Source of the DNA: Oceanimonas baumannii
GTDB lineage: Bacteria; Pseudomonadota; Gammaproteobacteria; Enterobacterales; Aeromonadaceae
Direction of reading: 5' to 3'
Assembly (NCBI RefSeq): GCF_002245495.1
Contig: NZ_NQJF01000007.1
Span: 1 to 64,000, forward strand
DNA length: 64,000 bases
Shown here: one piece after another, positions 1 through 8,158 of the stretch
Layout: every line of letters starts with the position of its first letter
Position numbering within the stretch: position 1 is the first letter of the stretch
The notes under the pieces: generated by a model
Told to the model about the DNA's origin: nothing
Seen by the model: only the letters and a program-made list of their open reading frames with translations
Databases searched by the model: none
Translations under genes and position numbers: made by a program

Positions 1-85
1 GAGACCAGGACGTTGATAGGCAGGGTGTGGAAGCGCTGTGAGGCGTGCAGCTAACCTGTACTAATTACCCGTGCGGCTTAACCAT
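1..85 (+). rRNA. rrl: 23S rRNA, 3' end (partial)
   Basis: The first 85 bases match the conserved 3' end of gammaproteobacterial 23S rRNA: the segment with 'ctaacctgtactaatta' followed by 'cgtgcggcttaacc' is the final helix region. The rest of the gene lies before the window. A 5S gene follows after about 80 bases, as in a normal rrn operon. The exact mature 3' end is set by similarity and may be a few bases off. Confidence 0.93.
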
Positions 86-167
86 ACAACACCCAAGAAG
101 TGTGAGGCCTTGCAGGTCGAGACTACACTCTATTCATCGAAACCGCTTTTTTCGAATTAAAGTTTTA

Positions 168-286
168 TGCCTGGCGGCCATAGCGTTGTGGAACCACCTG
201 ATTCCATGCCGAACTCAGTAGTGAAACGCGACCGCGCCGATGATAGTGTGGCAGCTGCCATGTGAAAGTAGGTCACTGCCAGGCAC
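168..286 (+). rRNA. rrf: 5S rRNA, first copy
   Basis: A 119-base match to the 5S consensus. It starts with TGCCTGGCGGC, contains the conserved 'ccgaactcagtagtgaaacg' core, and ends with ACTGCCAGGCA, so the terminal helix I (TGCCTGGC/GCCAGGCA) closes perfectly. It lies between the 23S end and a tRNA-Thr gene. Confidence 0.96.
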
Positions 287-294
287 CCAATTTT

Positions 295-370
295 GCTGAT
301 ATAGCTCAGTCGGTAGAGCGCACCCTTGGTAAGGGTGAGGTCCCCAGTTCAAATCCGGGTATCAGCACCA
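295..370 (+). tRNA. thrV: tRNA-Thr (anticodon GGT)
   Basis: A 76-base cloverleaf with encoded CCA. The acceptor stem is GCTGATA/TATCAGC, the D arm contains AGCTCAGTCGGTAGAGC, the anticodon stem CACCC/GGGTG encloses the loop TTGGTAA (anticodon GGT), and the T arm contains GTTCAAATC. It sits between two 5S genes, the order found in E. coli rrnD (rrfD-thrV-rrfF), so the symbol is borrowed from there. Confidence 0.97.
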
Positions 371-376
371 AAATTT

Positions 377-493
377 GTTTGACTGCCATAGCGTTGTGGA
401 ACCACCTGATCCCTTGCCGAACTCAGAAGTGAAACGCACCCGCGCCGATGATAGTGTGGCAGCTGCCATGTAAAAGTAGGTCACAGTCAAACA
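377..493 (+). rRNA. rrf: 5S rRNA, second copy with a divergent terminal helix
   Basis: A second 5S gene, nearly identical to the first in its interior ('gcgttgtggaaccacctgat', 'gccgaactcag', 'gtgtggcagctgccatgt'). Its two ends are completely different: helix I is GTTTGACTG (377-385) pairing with CAGTCAAAC (484-492) instead of TGCCTGGC/GCCAGGCA. Both strands of the helix have changed together, so pairing is kept and the gene is probably functional rather than decayed. Confidence 0.92.
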
Positions 494-503
494 CACTCTC
501 CGG

Positions 504-534
504 AAAGCCCGATACATGAGTATCGGGCTTTTTT
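504..534 (+). terminator. rrn operon intrinsic terminator
   Basis: A 12-bp stem AAAGCCCGATAC / GTATCGGGCTTT with a 4-base loop is followed by a T run, directly after the last 5S gene. It closes the rRNA operon before the cueR promoter. Confidence 0.93.
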
Positions 535-566
535 CGATCTTCAATTTCTCCCCTCAAAAAACGGGC

Positions 567-597
567 TTGACCTTACCTTAAGGGGAAGGGGTATGGT
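567..597 (+). promoter_or_regulatory. MerR-type promoter and CueR operator
   Basis: A -35 box TTGACC (567-572) and a -10-like TATGGT (592-597) are separated by 19 bases, the over-long spacing typical of MerR-family promoters. The spacer holds an interrupted dyad (CCTTACC ... GGGGAAGG), close to the E. coli copA/cueO CueR operator. It lies 30 bases before cueR, so it most likely serves autoregulation. Confidence 0.8.
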
Positions 598-627
598 GAA
601 GGGTGATACGTTTGTCTGGAGCCAGAT

Positions 628-1041
628 ATGAACATCAGCAAAGCAGCCTTAATGACAGGGCTGACTGCCAAAACGCTTCGTTATTATGAGTCTATCGGTC
701 TTATTCCTGAGCCCGAGCGGGGAGAGAACGGTTACCGCCATTACAGTGAAACACTGATCCGCCGTATTCTTTTTATCAAAAATGCCAGACAGGCGGGGTT
801 TAACCTGGATGAGTGCCATGAGTTGTTGGCGTTGCACGATAATGAATACCGTACCAGTGCTGAGGTAAAGGCGCTGACTCTGGCCAAAATAGCAGATATA
901 GAGCAACGAGTGGCACATATGCAGGTCATGCTGGAAAGTTTACGTAGTTTGGCTGATCAATGTCATGGAGACAGCAAACCGGAATGCCCTATCATGGAGG
1001 CATTGGGTGGGCGCAATGATCCCCGTCCGGCAAGAAAGTGA
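628..1041 (+). CDS. cueR: Copper-responsive MerR-family regulator CueR
   Basis: A 137-residue transcriptional activator of the MerR family that senses cytoplasmic Cu(I). Residues 1-70 form the winged helix-turn-helix (TLRYYESIGLI, GYRHYS), followed by a long dimerisation helix. The metal-binding loop has Cys112 and Cys120 (CHGDSKPEC), the same positions as in E. coli CueR, and Ser77 where zinc sensors such as ZntR have Cys; this supports a monovalent-metal sensor. It is preceded by its own 19-bp-spacer promoter. No copA or cueO is in view; the next gene, ccoG, is itself a copper-handling gene, so co-regulation is possible but not shown. Confidence 0.9.
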   Translation: MNISKAALMTGLTAKTLRYYESIGLIPEPERGENGYRHYSETLIRRILFIKNARQAGFNLDECHELLALHDNEYRTSAEVKALTLAKIADIEQRVAHMQVMLESLRSLADQCHGDSKPECPIMEALGGRNDPRPARK

Positions 1042-1170
1042 TCACTATCACCTTTTAGCTTTCATTTTTGACGCAAAATGAGCCATAAGTCGTATTTTAT
1101 CTGCAAGTTAACAAGGGGTTACATCTTGTAGCAGATCCGGATAACAACCAGAGCAATGATGTGAGCAGCA

Positions 1171-2589
1171 ATGACCGATAAAAAAAGCAGAATAGACGTT
1201 AAAGACGTCACTCCCAAAAAAACTTCCCATCGTCCCGCTGATGACGGACATATTTACGTCAGGGCACAAACCGGTAAATGGCAGCGCCTGCGTAATCAAA
1301 TGGGCTGGCTGCTGATGCTGGTGTTTCTGGTCGGGCCCTGGATTCAGTGGAACGGTAACCAAGCGATTCTGCTGGATGTAGAGCAACAACGTTTTCATAT
1401 TTTTGGTACGACCCTCTGGCCACAGGATCTTACTCTGCTGGCCATTCTGTTTATGATCGCCGCCTTTGCTCTGTTTTTTATGACGACCTTCCTTGGGCGG
1501 GTATGGTGTGGTTATCTGTGTCCTCAAACGGTGTGGACCTTTATCTTTATCTGGTTCGAGGAAAAGTTAGAAGGCAGTGCCAACAAGCGTCGTCAGCTCG
1601 ACAAGGCACCCTGGGGATTCAACAAGATCTGGCGTAAAGCCGCCAAGCACACCGGTTGGCTGGCGGTGTCGCTGCTGACCGGCTTTACCTTTATTGCTTA
1701 CTTTATCCCGGCGCATGAACTGGCCTGGGGCCTGGTAACTTTCTCAGTTAGTTTCTGGGTCGGCTTCTGGGTACTGTTCTTTGCCTTCTGTACCTATGGT
1801 AACGCTGGTTTTATGCGTACCATCATGTGCACTCATATGTGCCCATATGCCCGTTTCCAGTCAGCCATGTTCGATAAGGACACCTACATCGTCAGCTATG
1901 ATGCCGAGCGAGGAGAAGCGCGTGGACCACGCTCCCGCAAGAAAGATCCCAAGGAGCTGGGCTTGGGCGACTGTATTGACTGCGATCTGTGTGTACAGGT
2001 CTGTCCGGCTGGCATCGATATTCGTGATGGTCTGCAGTATGAGTGCATTAACTGCGGTGCCTGTATAGACGCCTGTGATCAAACCATGGAGCGCATGGGC
2101 TATGAACCGGGCCTTATCAGCTACACCACCGAGCATAAACTGAAGCACAGAGAAACCCACGTGGCCCGGCCCAAACTGATTGGCTACGGCATTGTTATGG
2201 TGGTGATGCTGGCCGCCTTTGCCTTTATGGCTACCCGTATTATGCCCATGGGGATTGAAGTTATTCGCGACCGTAACCAGCTGTATCGTGAAACGTCTGA
2301 AGGGCTGATTGAAAATACGTATACCCTTAAGTTGCTTAATAAAACCCTTGAGCGGGCTACTTATCAGCTGAGTGTCGAAGGCGTGGATGACATTGAGTGG
2401 ATTGGTCCGAACGAAGTCAGTATTGATGGTGGCGAGGTGATGAGTCTTCCGGTCAGCCTGTCTGTTGATCCTTATCTGCTGGATTCACCAGTGCGGGACA
2501 TCACGTTTGTGATGAGCCGCAAGGGAGCGGATGCGGACGACAGCAGCTCTTCGGTAAGAACTGAGAGCAAGTTCTTTAACGAGTTCTGA
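1171..2589 (+). CDS. ccoG: Cytochrome c oxidase accessory protein CcoG (cupric reductase)
   Basis: A 472-residue inner-membrane iron-sulfur protein of the CcoG/RdxA/FixG family, required for cbb3-type oxidase assembly and, in the studied homologues, reducing Cu(II) to Cu(I). The N-terminal half has about five membrane segments with the family motifs WCGYLCPQT (Cys113, Cys117) and CTHMCPYARFQ (Cys220, Cys224). Two ferredoxin-type clusters follow (Cys268/271/274/278 and Cys292/295/298/302). After a last membrane segment (about 335-355) comes a periplasmic immunoglobulin-like C-terminal domain. It is not next to ccoNOPQ here but downstream of cueR. A terminator follows at 2610. Confidence 0.95.
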   Translation: MTDKKSRIDVKDVTPKKTSHRPADDGHIYVRAQTGKWQRLRNQMGWLLMLVFLVGPWIQWNGNQAILLDVEQQRFHIFGTTLWPQDLTLLAILFMIAAFALFFMTTFLGRVWCGYLCPQTVWTFIFIWFEEKLEGSANKRRQLDKAPWGFNKIWRKAAKHTGWLAVSLLTGFTFIAYFIPAHELAWGLVTFSVSFWVGFWVLFFAFCTYGNAGFMRTIMCTHMCPYARFQSAMFDKDTYIVSYDAERGEARGPRSRKKDPKELGLGDCIDCDLCVQVCPAGIDIRDGLQYECINCGACIDACDQTMERMGYEPGLISYTTEHKLKHRETHVARPKLIGYGIVMVVMLAAFAFMATRIMPMGIEVIRDRNQLYRETSEGLIENTYTLKLLNKTLERATYQLSVEGVDDIEWIGPNEVSIDGGEVMSLPVSLSVDPYLLDSPVRDITFVMSRKGADADDSSSSVRTESKFFNEF

Positions 2590-2609
2590 TATTACATGCA
2601 TGTTAGAGT

Positions 2610-2637
2610 AAGCCGCAGCGAGTCTGCGGCTTTTTTT
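2610..2637 (+). terminator. ccoG intrinsic terminator
   Basis: A hairpin of AGCCGCAG and CTGCGGCT around a 5-base loop, followed by seven T residues, 20 bases after the ccoG stop and just before srkA. Confidence 0.9.
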
Positions 2638-2648
2638 ATTGGAGTGCT

Positions 2649-3617
2649 ATGGATTACTATCAACTGACCCCGGATGCGATTGATGATGCGCTGGCCAGCA
2701 TGGGGATTTATGTCGATCGCGGGCTGATGGCTCTGAACAGCTATGAAAACCGGGTCTACCGCTTTCAGTCGGAAAGTGACGGCACTCTGGTGGCCAAGTT
2801 TTACCGCCCTGAGCGCTGGAGCAGAGCCCAGATTGAACAGGAGCTGGCCTTTGTGGCAGCCGCTGCCGAGCAGGGAGTACGGGTAGCTGAGCCGCTAGCA
2901 CGGGACGGCCACAGCCTGTTTGAATTTAATGACCTGTTGTTTTCGGTATGGCGCTCGGTTCCTGGCCGGGCCTTTGAGCCGGATAATCTGGAGCAGCTGG
3001 AAGCGCTGGGTGAGCAATTGGCCCGCCTGCATCGTGTTGGTGAAAGCGTGCCGCTGAAGCAACGCCCGGTGATGGAGCCTGGCACCGGACTGGCTCATTC
3101 CCGCAGGGTGCTGGAGCAACAGGCGGCTATCCCCAACACCTTGCGTGCCGCTTTTTTCAGTGCTCTGGATCAATTGATCGCTGGGATCACCGAGTATTAC
3201 CGGCCCGGTAAGCTTATCGGTATTCACGGTGACTGCCATGGAGGCAACCTGTTGTGGGATGGTGGCCCCTGGTTGCTGGATTTTGACGATTGCCGGCGTG
3301 GCCCGGCGGTTCAGGATCTGTGGATGATGCTAAGCGGTGACCGTCAGGAGCAGTTGGTACAGCTGGATACCTTGCTTGCGGGTTATGAAACCGAGCGTGA
3401 ATTCAACAATGCCGAGTTGGCACTTATCGAACCACTGAGGGCTATGCGTATGATCAACTACATGGCCTGGCTCGCCGCACGCTGGAATGATCCGGCCTTT
3501 CCGCTGGCGTTTCCCTGGTTTAACAGCGAAGATTACTGGCAGCAGCAGATAAAAGCACTGAATGAGCAAGTCCTGAGTCTGACTGTACCGCCATTATCCT
3601 TGACCTCATGGAGCTGA
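2649..3617 (+). CDS. srkA: Stress response Ser/Thr kinase SrkA (YihE/RdoA)
   Basis: A 322-residue protein kinase-like phosphotransferase (E. coli YihE has 328), implicated in the Cpx envelope response and in protection from death under stress. The catalytic loop HGDCHGGN (193-200) and the metal-binding DFDD (211-214) are intact; the N-lobe includes VAKFYRPERWS with the expected lysine. It is followed after 41 bases by dsbA, the same rdoA-dsbA pair as in E. coli, which suggests co-transcription. Confidence 0.93.
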   Translation: MDYYQLTPDAIDDALASMGIYVDRGLMALNSYENRVYRFQSESDGTLVAKFYRPERWSRAQIEQELAFVAAAAEQGVRVAEPLARDGHSLFEFNDLLFSVWRSVPGRAFEPDNLEQLEALGEQLARLHRVGESVPLKQRPVMEPGTGLAHSRRVLEQQAAIPNTLRAAFFSALDQLIAGITEYYRPGKLIGIHGDCHGGNLLWDGGPWLLDFDDCRRGPAVQDLWMMLSGDRQEQLVQLDTLLAGYETEREFNNAELALIEPLRAMRMINYMAWLAARWNDPAFPLAFPWFNSEDYWQQQIKALNEQVLSLTVPPLSLTSWS

Positions 3618-3658
3618 TTCCTTAACTTGAATCAGTCTGACATAAACGGGATTATTCA

Positions 3659-4261
3659 ATGAAAAAGCTGATTTTTGCCTTTATCACTATGCTGTTTGTA
3701 CCTCTGGCCCATGCCGCTCCTGAATTCAAGGAAGGGGTGGAATATTCGGTGGTCAGTGAAATTGCCGGCAGCAAGCCGGAAGTGACTGAGTTTTTTTCTT
3801 ATATCTGTCCCCATTGTTACAGCTTTCAACCGCTGATGGACAAGCTGGCTGAGCGTGTGCCTGAGGCCGAAATTAACAAGGTACCGGTAAGTTTTCTGGG
3901 CAAGGATCTGGGTCCGGTACTGCAGCGTGCCTATGGTGCTGCCAAGCTGCTTAAAGTGGAAGATAAGCTGACCCCTGTTATGTTTGATCGTATTCATCGC
4001 CAGAAGAAAGTGCCCGGCTCTATCGATGATGTGAAAGAGGTATTTGTCGCCAACGGGGTGGATGGCAAGGATTTTGATGGCGTGATTAACAGCTTTGCGC
4101 TGAATGGCATGATATCCAAATACGATAAGCTGACTGAAAAGTTCAATATTCGCGGAACCCCCACCGTGATCGTACGTAATAAATATCAGCTGAATATGGG
4201 TGAAATTGGCTCTGAAGAGCGTTTCTACCGGGTTGTGGAATATCTGCTCTCCGCAGACTGA
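3659..4261 (+). CDS. dsbA: Periplasmic thiol:disulfide oxidoreductase DsbA
   Basis: A 200-residue periplasmic oxidase that introduces disulfide bonds into secreted proteins and is re-oxidised by DsbB. A signal peptide (residues 1-19, ending AHA) is followed by a thioredoxin fold interrupted by a helical domain. The active site is Cys50-Pro-His-Cys53, identical to the E. coli CPHC motif, and the cis-proline loop RGTPT has Pro168. Its partner DsbB is not in the window. It lies downstream of srkA and ends in a strong terminator. Confidence 0.96.
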   Translation: MKKLIFAFITMLFVPLAHAAPEFKEGVEYSVVSEIAGSKPEVTEFFSYICPHCYSFQPLMDKLAERVPEAEINKVPVSFLGKDLGPVLQRAYGAAKLLKVEDKLTPVMFDRIHRQKKVPGSIDDVKEVFVANGVDGKDFDGVINSFALNGMISKYDKLTEKFNIRGTPTVIVRNKYQLNMGEIGSEERFYRVVEYLLSAD

Positions 4262-4283
4262 AAATAGCGCTTGTGATGCATAT

Positions 4284-4307
4284 GGCCGGTTCTGACCGGC
4301 CTTTTTA
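4284..4307 (+). terminator. dsbA intrinsic terminator
   Basis: A perfect 7-bp stem GGCCGGT...ACCGGCC with the loop TCTG is followed by a T tract, 23 bases after dsbA and before the convergent minus-strand genes. Confidence 0.9.
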
Positions 4308-4319
4308 TTGCTTGCTGAT

Positions 4320-4595
4320 TTATTTGGGAGAGGAAAGGATCTCGATATCGTCATGGCCCAAATCCTGCCAGTGCCGGGTGGGCAGATGAAACAGGTAAAA
4401 CTTTTCCCGGTGAGCATCGGTGACAAACCCCATACCCAGCAGGGTCAGTTCAAAATGGACGTCTGAAACAAACTGTTGATTGTAACGCTGCCGGCCCGAC
4501 AGCTCGGCAATGTCATCCCGGGTCAGGTATATACCGTCCTGATGCGGGCCAAAATGTTGCTGTAGCCACTCTGCAAACTCCTTTGCACTTTTCAT
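4320..4595 (-). CDS. Small protein of unknown function downstream of comM
   Basis: A 91-residue acidic, soluble protein without signal peptide or membrane segment. I do not recognise the family. The start at 4595 is preferred because a GGGAG ribosome-binding site lies 5 bases before it; a GTG two codons upstream overlaps that site. Features seen are an N-terminal helix rich in aromatic residues (FAEWLQQHFG), a central TRDDIAELSGRQRYN that reads like a winged-helix recognition segment, and YLFHLP near the end. It follows comM by 22 bases on the same strand, so the two are probably one operon. Similar size and placement suggest a small DNA-binding or accessory protein, but this is only inference. 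Confidence 0.7.
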   Translation of the reverse strand: MKSAKEFAEWLQQHFGPHQDGIYLTRDDIAELSGRQRYNQQFVSDVHFELTLLGMGFVTDAHREKFYLFHLPTRHWQDLGHDDIEILSSPK

Positions 4596-4617
4596 ATACA
4601 CTCCCTTATGTTTTTGC

Positions 4618-6129
4618 TTACTGGCGTAACCTGGCCAGTAGTCTGTCCATGGCGCGATAGCCCAGAGCCTCCATCAGGTGGGTCCGGCCAATATATTGCT
4701 CACCGGCCAAATCGGCAATGGTACGGGCTACCCGGATCAGTTTATGCCAGGCACGAATGGATAACTTCATGTGTTGCAGTGCCTGTTCCAGAAAAGCGGC
4801 ATCTGTGGCGCTCAATGGGCACAGGGTATCCAGCTCGGCAGCACTCAGACGAGCGTTCGGTTTTCCGGCCCTGTGCTGCTGCCGTGCACGGGCAGCCAGT
4901 ACCCGGGAGCGTACTGCTGCCGAGCTTTCTGATTTTTGCCGTGGCCGGCTCAGTTCGCCGGGGGGTAAAAGGGGAATTTCCACGGACAGATCAAATCGAT
5001 CCACAAAGGGGCCGGATATTTTACCGAGATAGCGCAATATTTGCTCCGGCGAACTGCGGCTGAGGCCATCCTGATAGTGCCCGCAAGGGCTGGGGTTCAT
5101 GGCACCAATCAGCTGAAAGCGGGCAGGGAAGGTCACACTATGGGCTGCGCGGGAAATGCAGATGGTGCCGGTTTCCAGCGGCTCACGCAGGGCGTCCAGC
5201 ACTCTGCGTTCGAATTCGGTGAGTTCGTCAAGAAACAGGACGCCATGGTGAGCGAGGGATATCTCTCCTGGCCTGGGATGACTGCCTCCGCCCACGAGTG
5301 CGGCCGTTGAAGAAGAGTGATGAGGTTGACGAAATGCCCTTTGTCGCCAGTGTTCAGGGGCAAGAGCTTGACCACTGATAGATCGAACAGCGGCGGCTTC
5401 CAGTGCTTCCGCTTCCGTCATGGGGGGAAGCAGATCAGGCAGGCGACTGGCCAGCATGCTTTTTCCTGTTCCGGGAGGGCCCAGCAACAGCAGGTTGTGT
5501 TCGCCGGCCGCGGCAATCTCCAGTGCTCGTTTCCCCGTTTCCTGACCAATAACATCACTTAAGCAGGAGATGGCCTCATGTTCGATACCGGATACCGGTT
5601 CCGGGTGGATCAGTTCACCTTCCTGGTTTAACCAGGCGGTAATGTGCAGCAGGTGGGCGGCGAGCAAGGCCGGACTGGGGCTGAGCAAACCGGCTTCCAT
5701 GCCGTTGGCGGCGGGAATAATCAGCCGGCGATCACTGTTGCGGGCGGCCAGGACTGCCGGCAGTACGCCCTTGATGCTGCGTAACTCGCCGGTCAGTGCC
5801 AGTTCACCGAGAAACTCGAGGCCGTCGAGGGAGGAGCCCGGAATTTGCTCCGAGGCAGCGAGAATGGCCATGGCGATAGGCAAGTCGAAACGACCGCCAT
5901 CTTTGGGCAGATCCGCGGGGGCCAGGTTGACGGTAATACGTCGGGCTGGAAACTCAAAACCGGCGTTGATCAGGGCGCTGCGCACCCGGTCCCGGGCTTC
6001 CTTAACTGTGGTTTCCGGCAAGCCAACAATGTTAAATGCCGGCAGTCCATTGGCCAAATGAGCTTCAACCGTTACTAATGGGGCAGTAACTCCCAAACTG
6101 GCCCGGGCAAATACAACAGCAAGAGACAT
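4618..6129 (-). CDS. comM: ComM/YifB family AAA+ ATPase (Mg-chelatase-like)
   Basis: A 503-residue AAA+ protein. In Vibrio and Haemophilus its homologue ComM is a hexameric helicase that promotes branch migration during integration of transforming DNA. Residues 1-170 form the Lon-protease-like N-terminal ChlI domain; the Walker A motif GPPGTGKS is at 217-224, followed by Walker B (GVLFLDEL) and the C-terminal Mg-chelatase domain with the sensor-2 region (LSIRAWHKLIRVARTIADL). It is transcribed away from the ilv operon, the same divergent arrangement as yifB-ilvL in E. coli. Confidence 0.93.
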   Translation of the reverse strand: MSLAVVFARASLGVTAPLVTVEAHLANGLPAFNIVGLPETTVKEARDRVRSALINAGFEFPARRITVNLAPADLPKDGGRFDLPIAMAILAASEQIPGSSLDGLEFLGELALTGELRSIKGVLPAVLAARNSDRRLIIPAANGMEAGLLSPSPALLAAHLLHITAWLNQEGELIHPEPVSGIEHEAISCLSDVIGQETGKRALEIAAAGEHNLLLLGPPGTGKSMLASRLPDLLPPMTEAEALEAAAVRSISGQALAPEHWRQRAFRQPHHSSSTAALVGGGSHPRPGEISLAHHGVLFLDELTEFERRVLDALREPLETGTICISRAAHSVTFPARFQLIGAMNPSPCGHYQDGLSRSSPEQILRYLGKISGPFVDRFDLSVEIPLLPPGELSRPRQKSESSAAVRSRVLAARARQQHRAGKPNARLSAAELDTLCPLSATDAAFLEQALQHMKLSIRAWHKLIRVARTIADLAGEQYIGRTHLMEALGYRAMDRLLARLRQ

Positions 6130-6323
6130 GGCTGTTCCTTTGGTTTTTTATTTTGCCATTTAAATTTTTAGTGGTTTTTTAAACTGGTTTGTGTGGGGCG
6201 ATAACCGTGCTTTTTTGTGATATTTATATAATAAAGTCTTGAGTAGTGTAGAACACTATGCTAGTTCTATAGGCCTACGGCACCGAAAGCTTCGGTAAGC
6301 AGCAATTATTTTTGGTTGGTTTT

Positions 6324-6419
6324 ATGAACTCTATCGTACGTTTCGTCAGCATTATTGTGGTCCTAGTGGTGATTATTAAATCTCCGCTCGGGGCACTGTG
6401 GTCTGCCGAAAGCCGATAA
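6324..6419 (+). CDS. ilvL: ilv operon leader peptide
   Basis: A 31-codon reading frame whose interior is packed with regulatory amino acids: SIIVVLVVII follows an opening MNSIVRFV, giving about 14 Ile/Val/Leu residues. This is the leader-peptide design of ilvGMEDA operons: shortage of charged tRNA for Ile, Val or Leu stalls the ribosome and prevents the downstream terminator from forming. It lies 22 bases before the attenuator hairpin. A consensus -10 box TATAAT is visible at 6227-6232 without a convincing -35, so the promoter is not firmly placed. A small hairpin (ACCGAA-AGC-TTCGGT, about 6282-6296) precedes the frame. Confidence 0.92.
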   Translation: MNSIVRFVSIIVVLVVIIKSPLGALWSAESR

Positions 6420-6440
6420 CCGGCCAGCAGAAACAGCAAA

Positions 6441-6472
6441 AACCCCCGAGTCGACTCGGGGGTTTTTTTTTA
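6441..6472 (+). terminator. ilvGMEDA attenuator terminator
   Basis: A 10-bp GC-rich stem AACCCCCGAG / CTCGGGGGTT with the loop TCGA and a following run of T residues. It lies between ilvL and ilvG, where it ends transcription when branched-chain aminoacyl-tRNAs are plentiful. Confidence 0.95.
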
Positions 6473-6508
6473 TAAAAACTTTGGCAGCAATACAGGACAG
6501 AAAATCAC

Positions 6509-8158
6509 ATGAATGGCTCACAGTACATTGTCCAGGCACTGAAACAACAAGGGGTAACCCAGATCTTCGGCTATCCCGGCGGTGCCATCATGCCGCTTTA
6601 CGACGCCCTCTACGATGGCGGTGTAGAGCATTTGCTGTGCCGTCATGAGCAGGCTGCCGCCTTGGGTGCTGTAGGCTACGCCAGAGCCAGTGGTCAGGTG
6701 GGGGTGTGCATGGCTACCTCCGGCCCCGGTGCCACCAACCTGATCACCGGTCTGGCCGATGCCATGCTCGACTCCATTCCGGTGGTGGCCATCACCGGTC
6801 AGGTACCTATGTCGGCCATCGGCACCGATGCCTTCCAGGAAGTGGACGTACTGGGCATGTCGCTGTCCTGCACCAAGCACTCCTACCTGGTAGAGAGCGT
6901 GGAAGATCTTGGCGACATCATCACCGAAGCCTTTGAAGTGGCCCGCTCCGGCCGGCCTGGCCCGGTACTGATTGATGTGCCCAAAAATGTCCAGCTTGCG
7001 CTGGTGGAGCCTCGTCCTGCCGTGCCCTGTACTACAGCCTCCAATGCATTGGATAAGGCGGCACTGGCCGAAGCCAGGGCGCTGCTGGCCGCCGCACGTC
7101 AGCCGGTGCTCTATGTGGGTGGCGGTGTCGGCATGGGCAATGCCGAAGCAGAATTACGTGCTTTTGCCGAGCAAAGTGGTATTCCTGCGGTAACCACGTT
7201 GAAGGGAATCGGGACTTTGGATCCGGACCATGAGCTGTTCCTGGGTATGCTGGGTATGCATGGAACAAAAGCTGCCAACCTGGCTGTTCAGCAGAGTGAT
7301 CTGCTGATTGTGGCCGGTGCCCGTTTTGATGACCGGGTGACCGGGAAACTGGACGCTTTTGCGGTCAATGCCAAGGTGATTCATCTGGATAAGGACGCCG
7401 CCGAATTTGGCAAGGTGCGCCATGCCCAGGTGGGCATCAATGCCGATCTGGCTGAGGTATTGCCCTTGCTGACCGGCGAACGGCTGGCTATCGATCCCTG
7501 GCGCGAGCTGTGCAAGACACTCAAGGCCGACCATGGCTGGCGCTACGATCATCCGGGTGAGGCCATTTATGCACCGCTGATGCTCAAGCAACTGAGTGAC
7601 GCTCTGGCAGACACCGCCATGGTCAGCTGTGATGTAGGCCAGCATCAGATGTGGGTGGCCCAGCATATGCGCTTTACCAGCCCGCGCAATCATCTCAGCA
7701 GCGCCGGTCTGGGTACCATGGGCTTCGGCCTGCCCGCCGCCATCGGTGCCAAGCTGGCTCGTCCCGATCACGAGTCGGTGCTGGTGTCCGGTGACGGCTC
7801 CTTCATGATGAATGTGCAGGAGCTGGGTACCCTCAAGCGCGCACAACTGCCGGTGAAAATGGTGCTGCTTGATAACCAGCGCCTGGGCATGGTGCGCCAG
7901 TGGCAGGAGCTGTTCTTCGACGGCCGCTTCAGTGAAACCATTCTTACCGACAATCCGGACTTCGTGGCCATGGCCGCCGCTTTCGACATTCCGGGCGAAA
8001 CCATTACTCGCAAGGAGCAGGTACAGCCTGCCATTGCACGCATGCTGCAGTCCGACACCGCCTATTTGCTGCATGTACGTATTTCAGAGGAAGAGAACGT
8101 CTGGCCCCTGGTACCGCCGGGTGTTGCCAACGACCAGATGATGGAGAGTAAATCATGA
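6509..8158 (+). CDS. ilvG: Acetolactate synthase II, large subunit
   Basis: A 549-residue thiamin-diphosphate enzyme, the catalytic subunit of acetohydroxyacid synthase II, first common step of valine and isoleucine synthesis. The catalytic Glu47 sits in [10 protein letters not shown]; the ThDP/Mg motif [12 protein letters not shown] is near residues 429-440, and the FAD/oxidase-like middle domain is present ([12 protein letters not shown]). The frame is intact, unlike the frameshifted ilvG of E. coli K-12. Its stop overlaps ilvM by 4 bases (ATGA), indicating translational coupling to the regulatory subunit. Confidence 0.96.
   Translation: MNGSQYIVQALKQQGVTQIFGYPGGAIMPLYDALYDGGVEHLLCRHEQAAALGAVGYARASGQVGVCMATSGPGATNLITGLADAMLDSIPVVAITGQVPMSAIGTDAFQEVDVLGMSLSCTKHSYLVESVEDLGDIITEAFEVARSGRPGPVLIDVPKNVQLALVEPRPAVPCTTASNALDKAALAEARALLAAARQPVLYVGGGVGMGNAEAELRAFAEQSGIPAVTTLKGIGTLDPDHELFLGMLGMHGTKAANLAVQQSDLLIVAGARFDDRVTGKLDAFAVNAKVIHLDKDAAEFGKVRHAQVGINADLAEVLPLLTGERLAIDPWRELCKTLKADHGWRYDHPGEAIYAPLMLKQLSDALADTAMVSCDVGQHQMWVAQHMRFTSPRNHLSSAGLGTMGFGLPAAIGAKLARPDHESVLVSGDGSFMMNVQELGTLKRAQLPVKMVLLDNQRLGMVRQWQELFFDGRFSETILTDNPDFVAMAAAFDIPGETITRKEQVQPAIARMLQSDTAYLLHVRISEEENVWPLVPPGVANDQMMESKS

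Noticed and set aside
1042-1170. Possible FNR/ANR box (TTGACGCAAAATGA) before ccoG
   Set aside because: Only one half site matches the TTGAT-N4-ATCAA consensus, so I did not call it, although oxygen control of ccoG would be reasonable.
6239-6267. TTGAGT ... TAGTTC as the ilv promoter
   Set aside because: The spacing is acceptable but the -10 matches poorly; the TATAAT at 6227 lacks a -35. The promoter is left unassigned.
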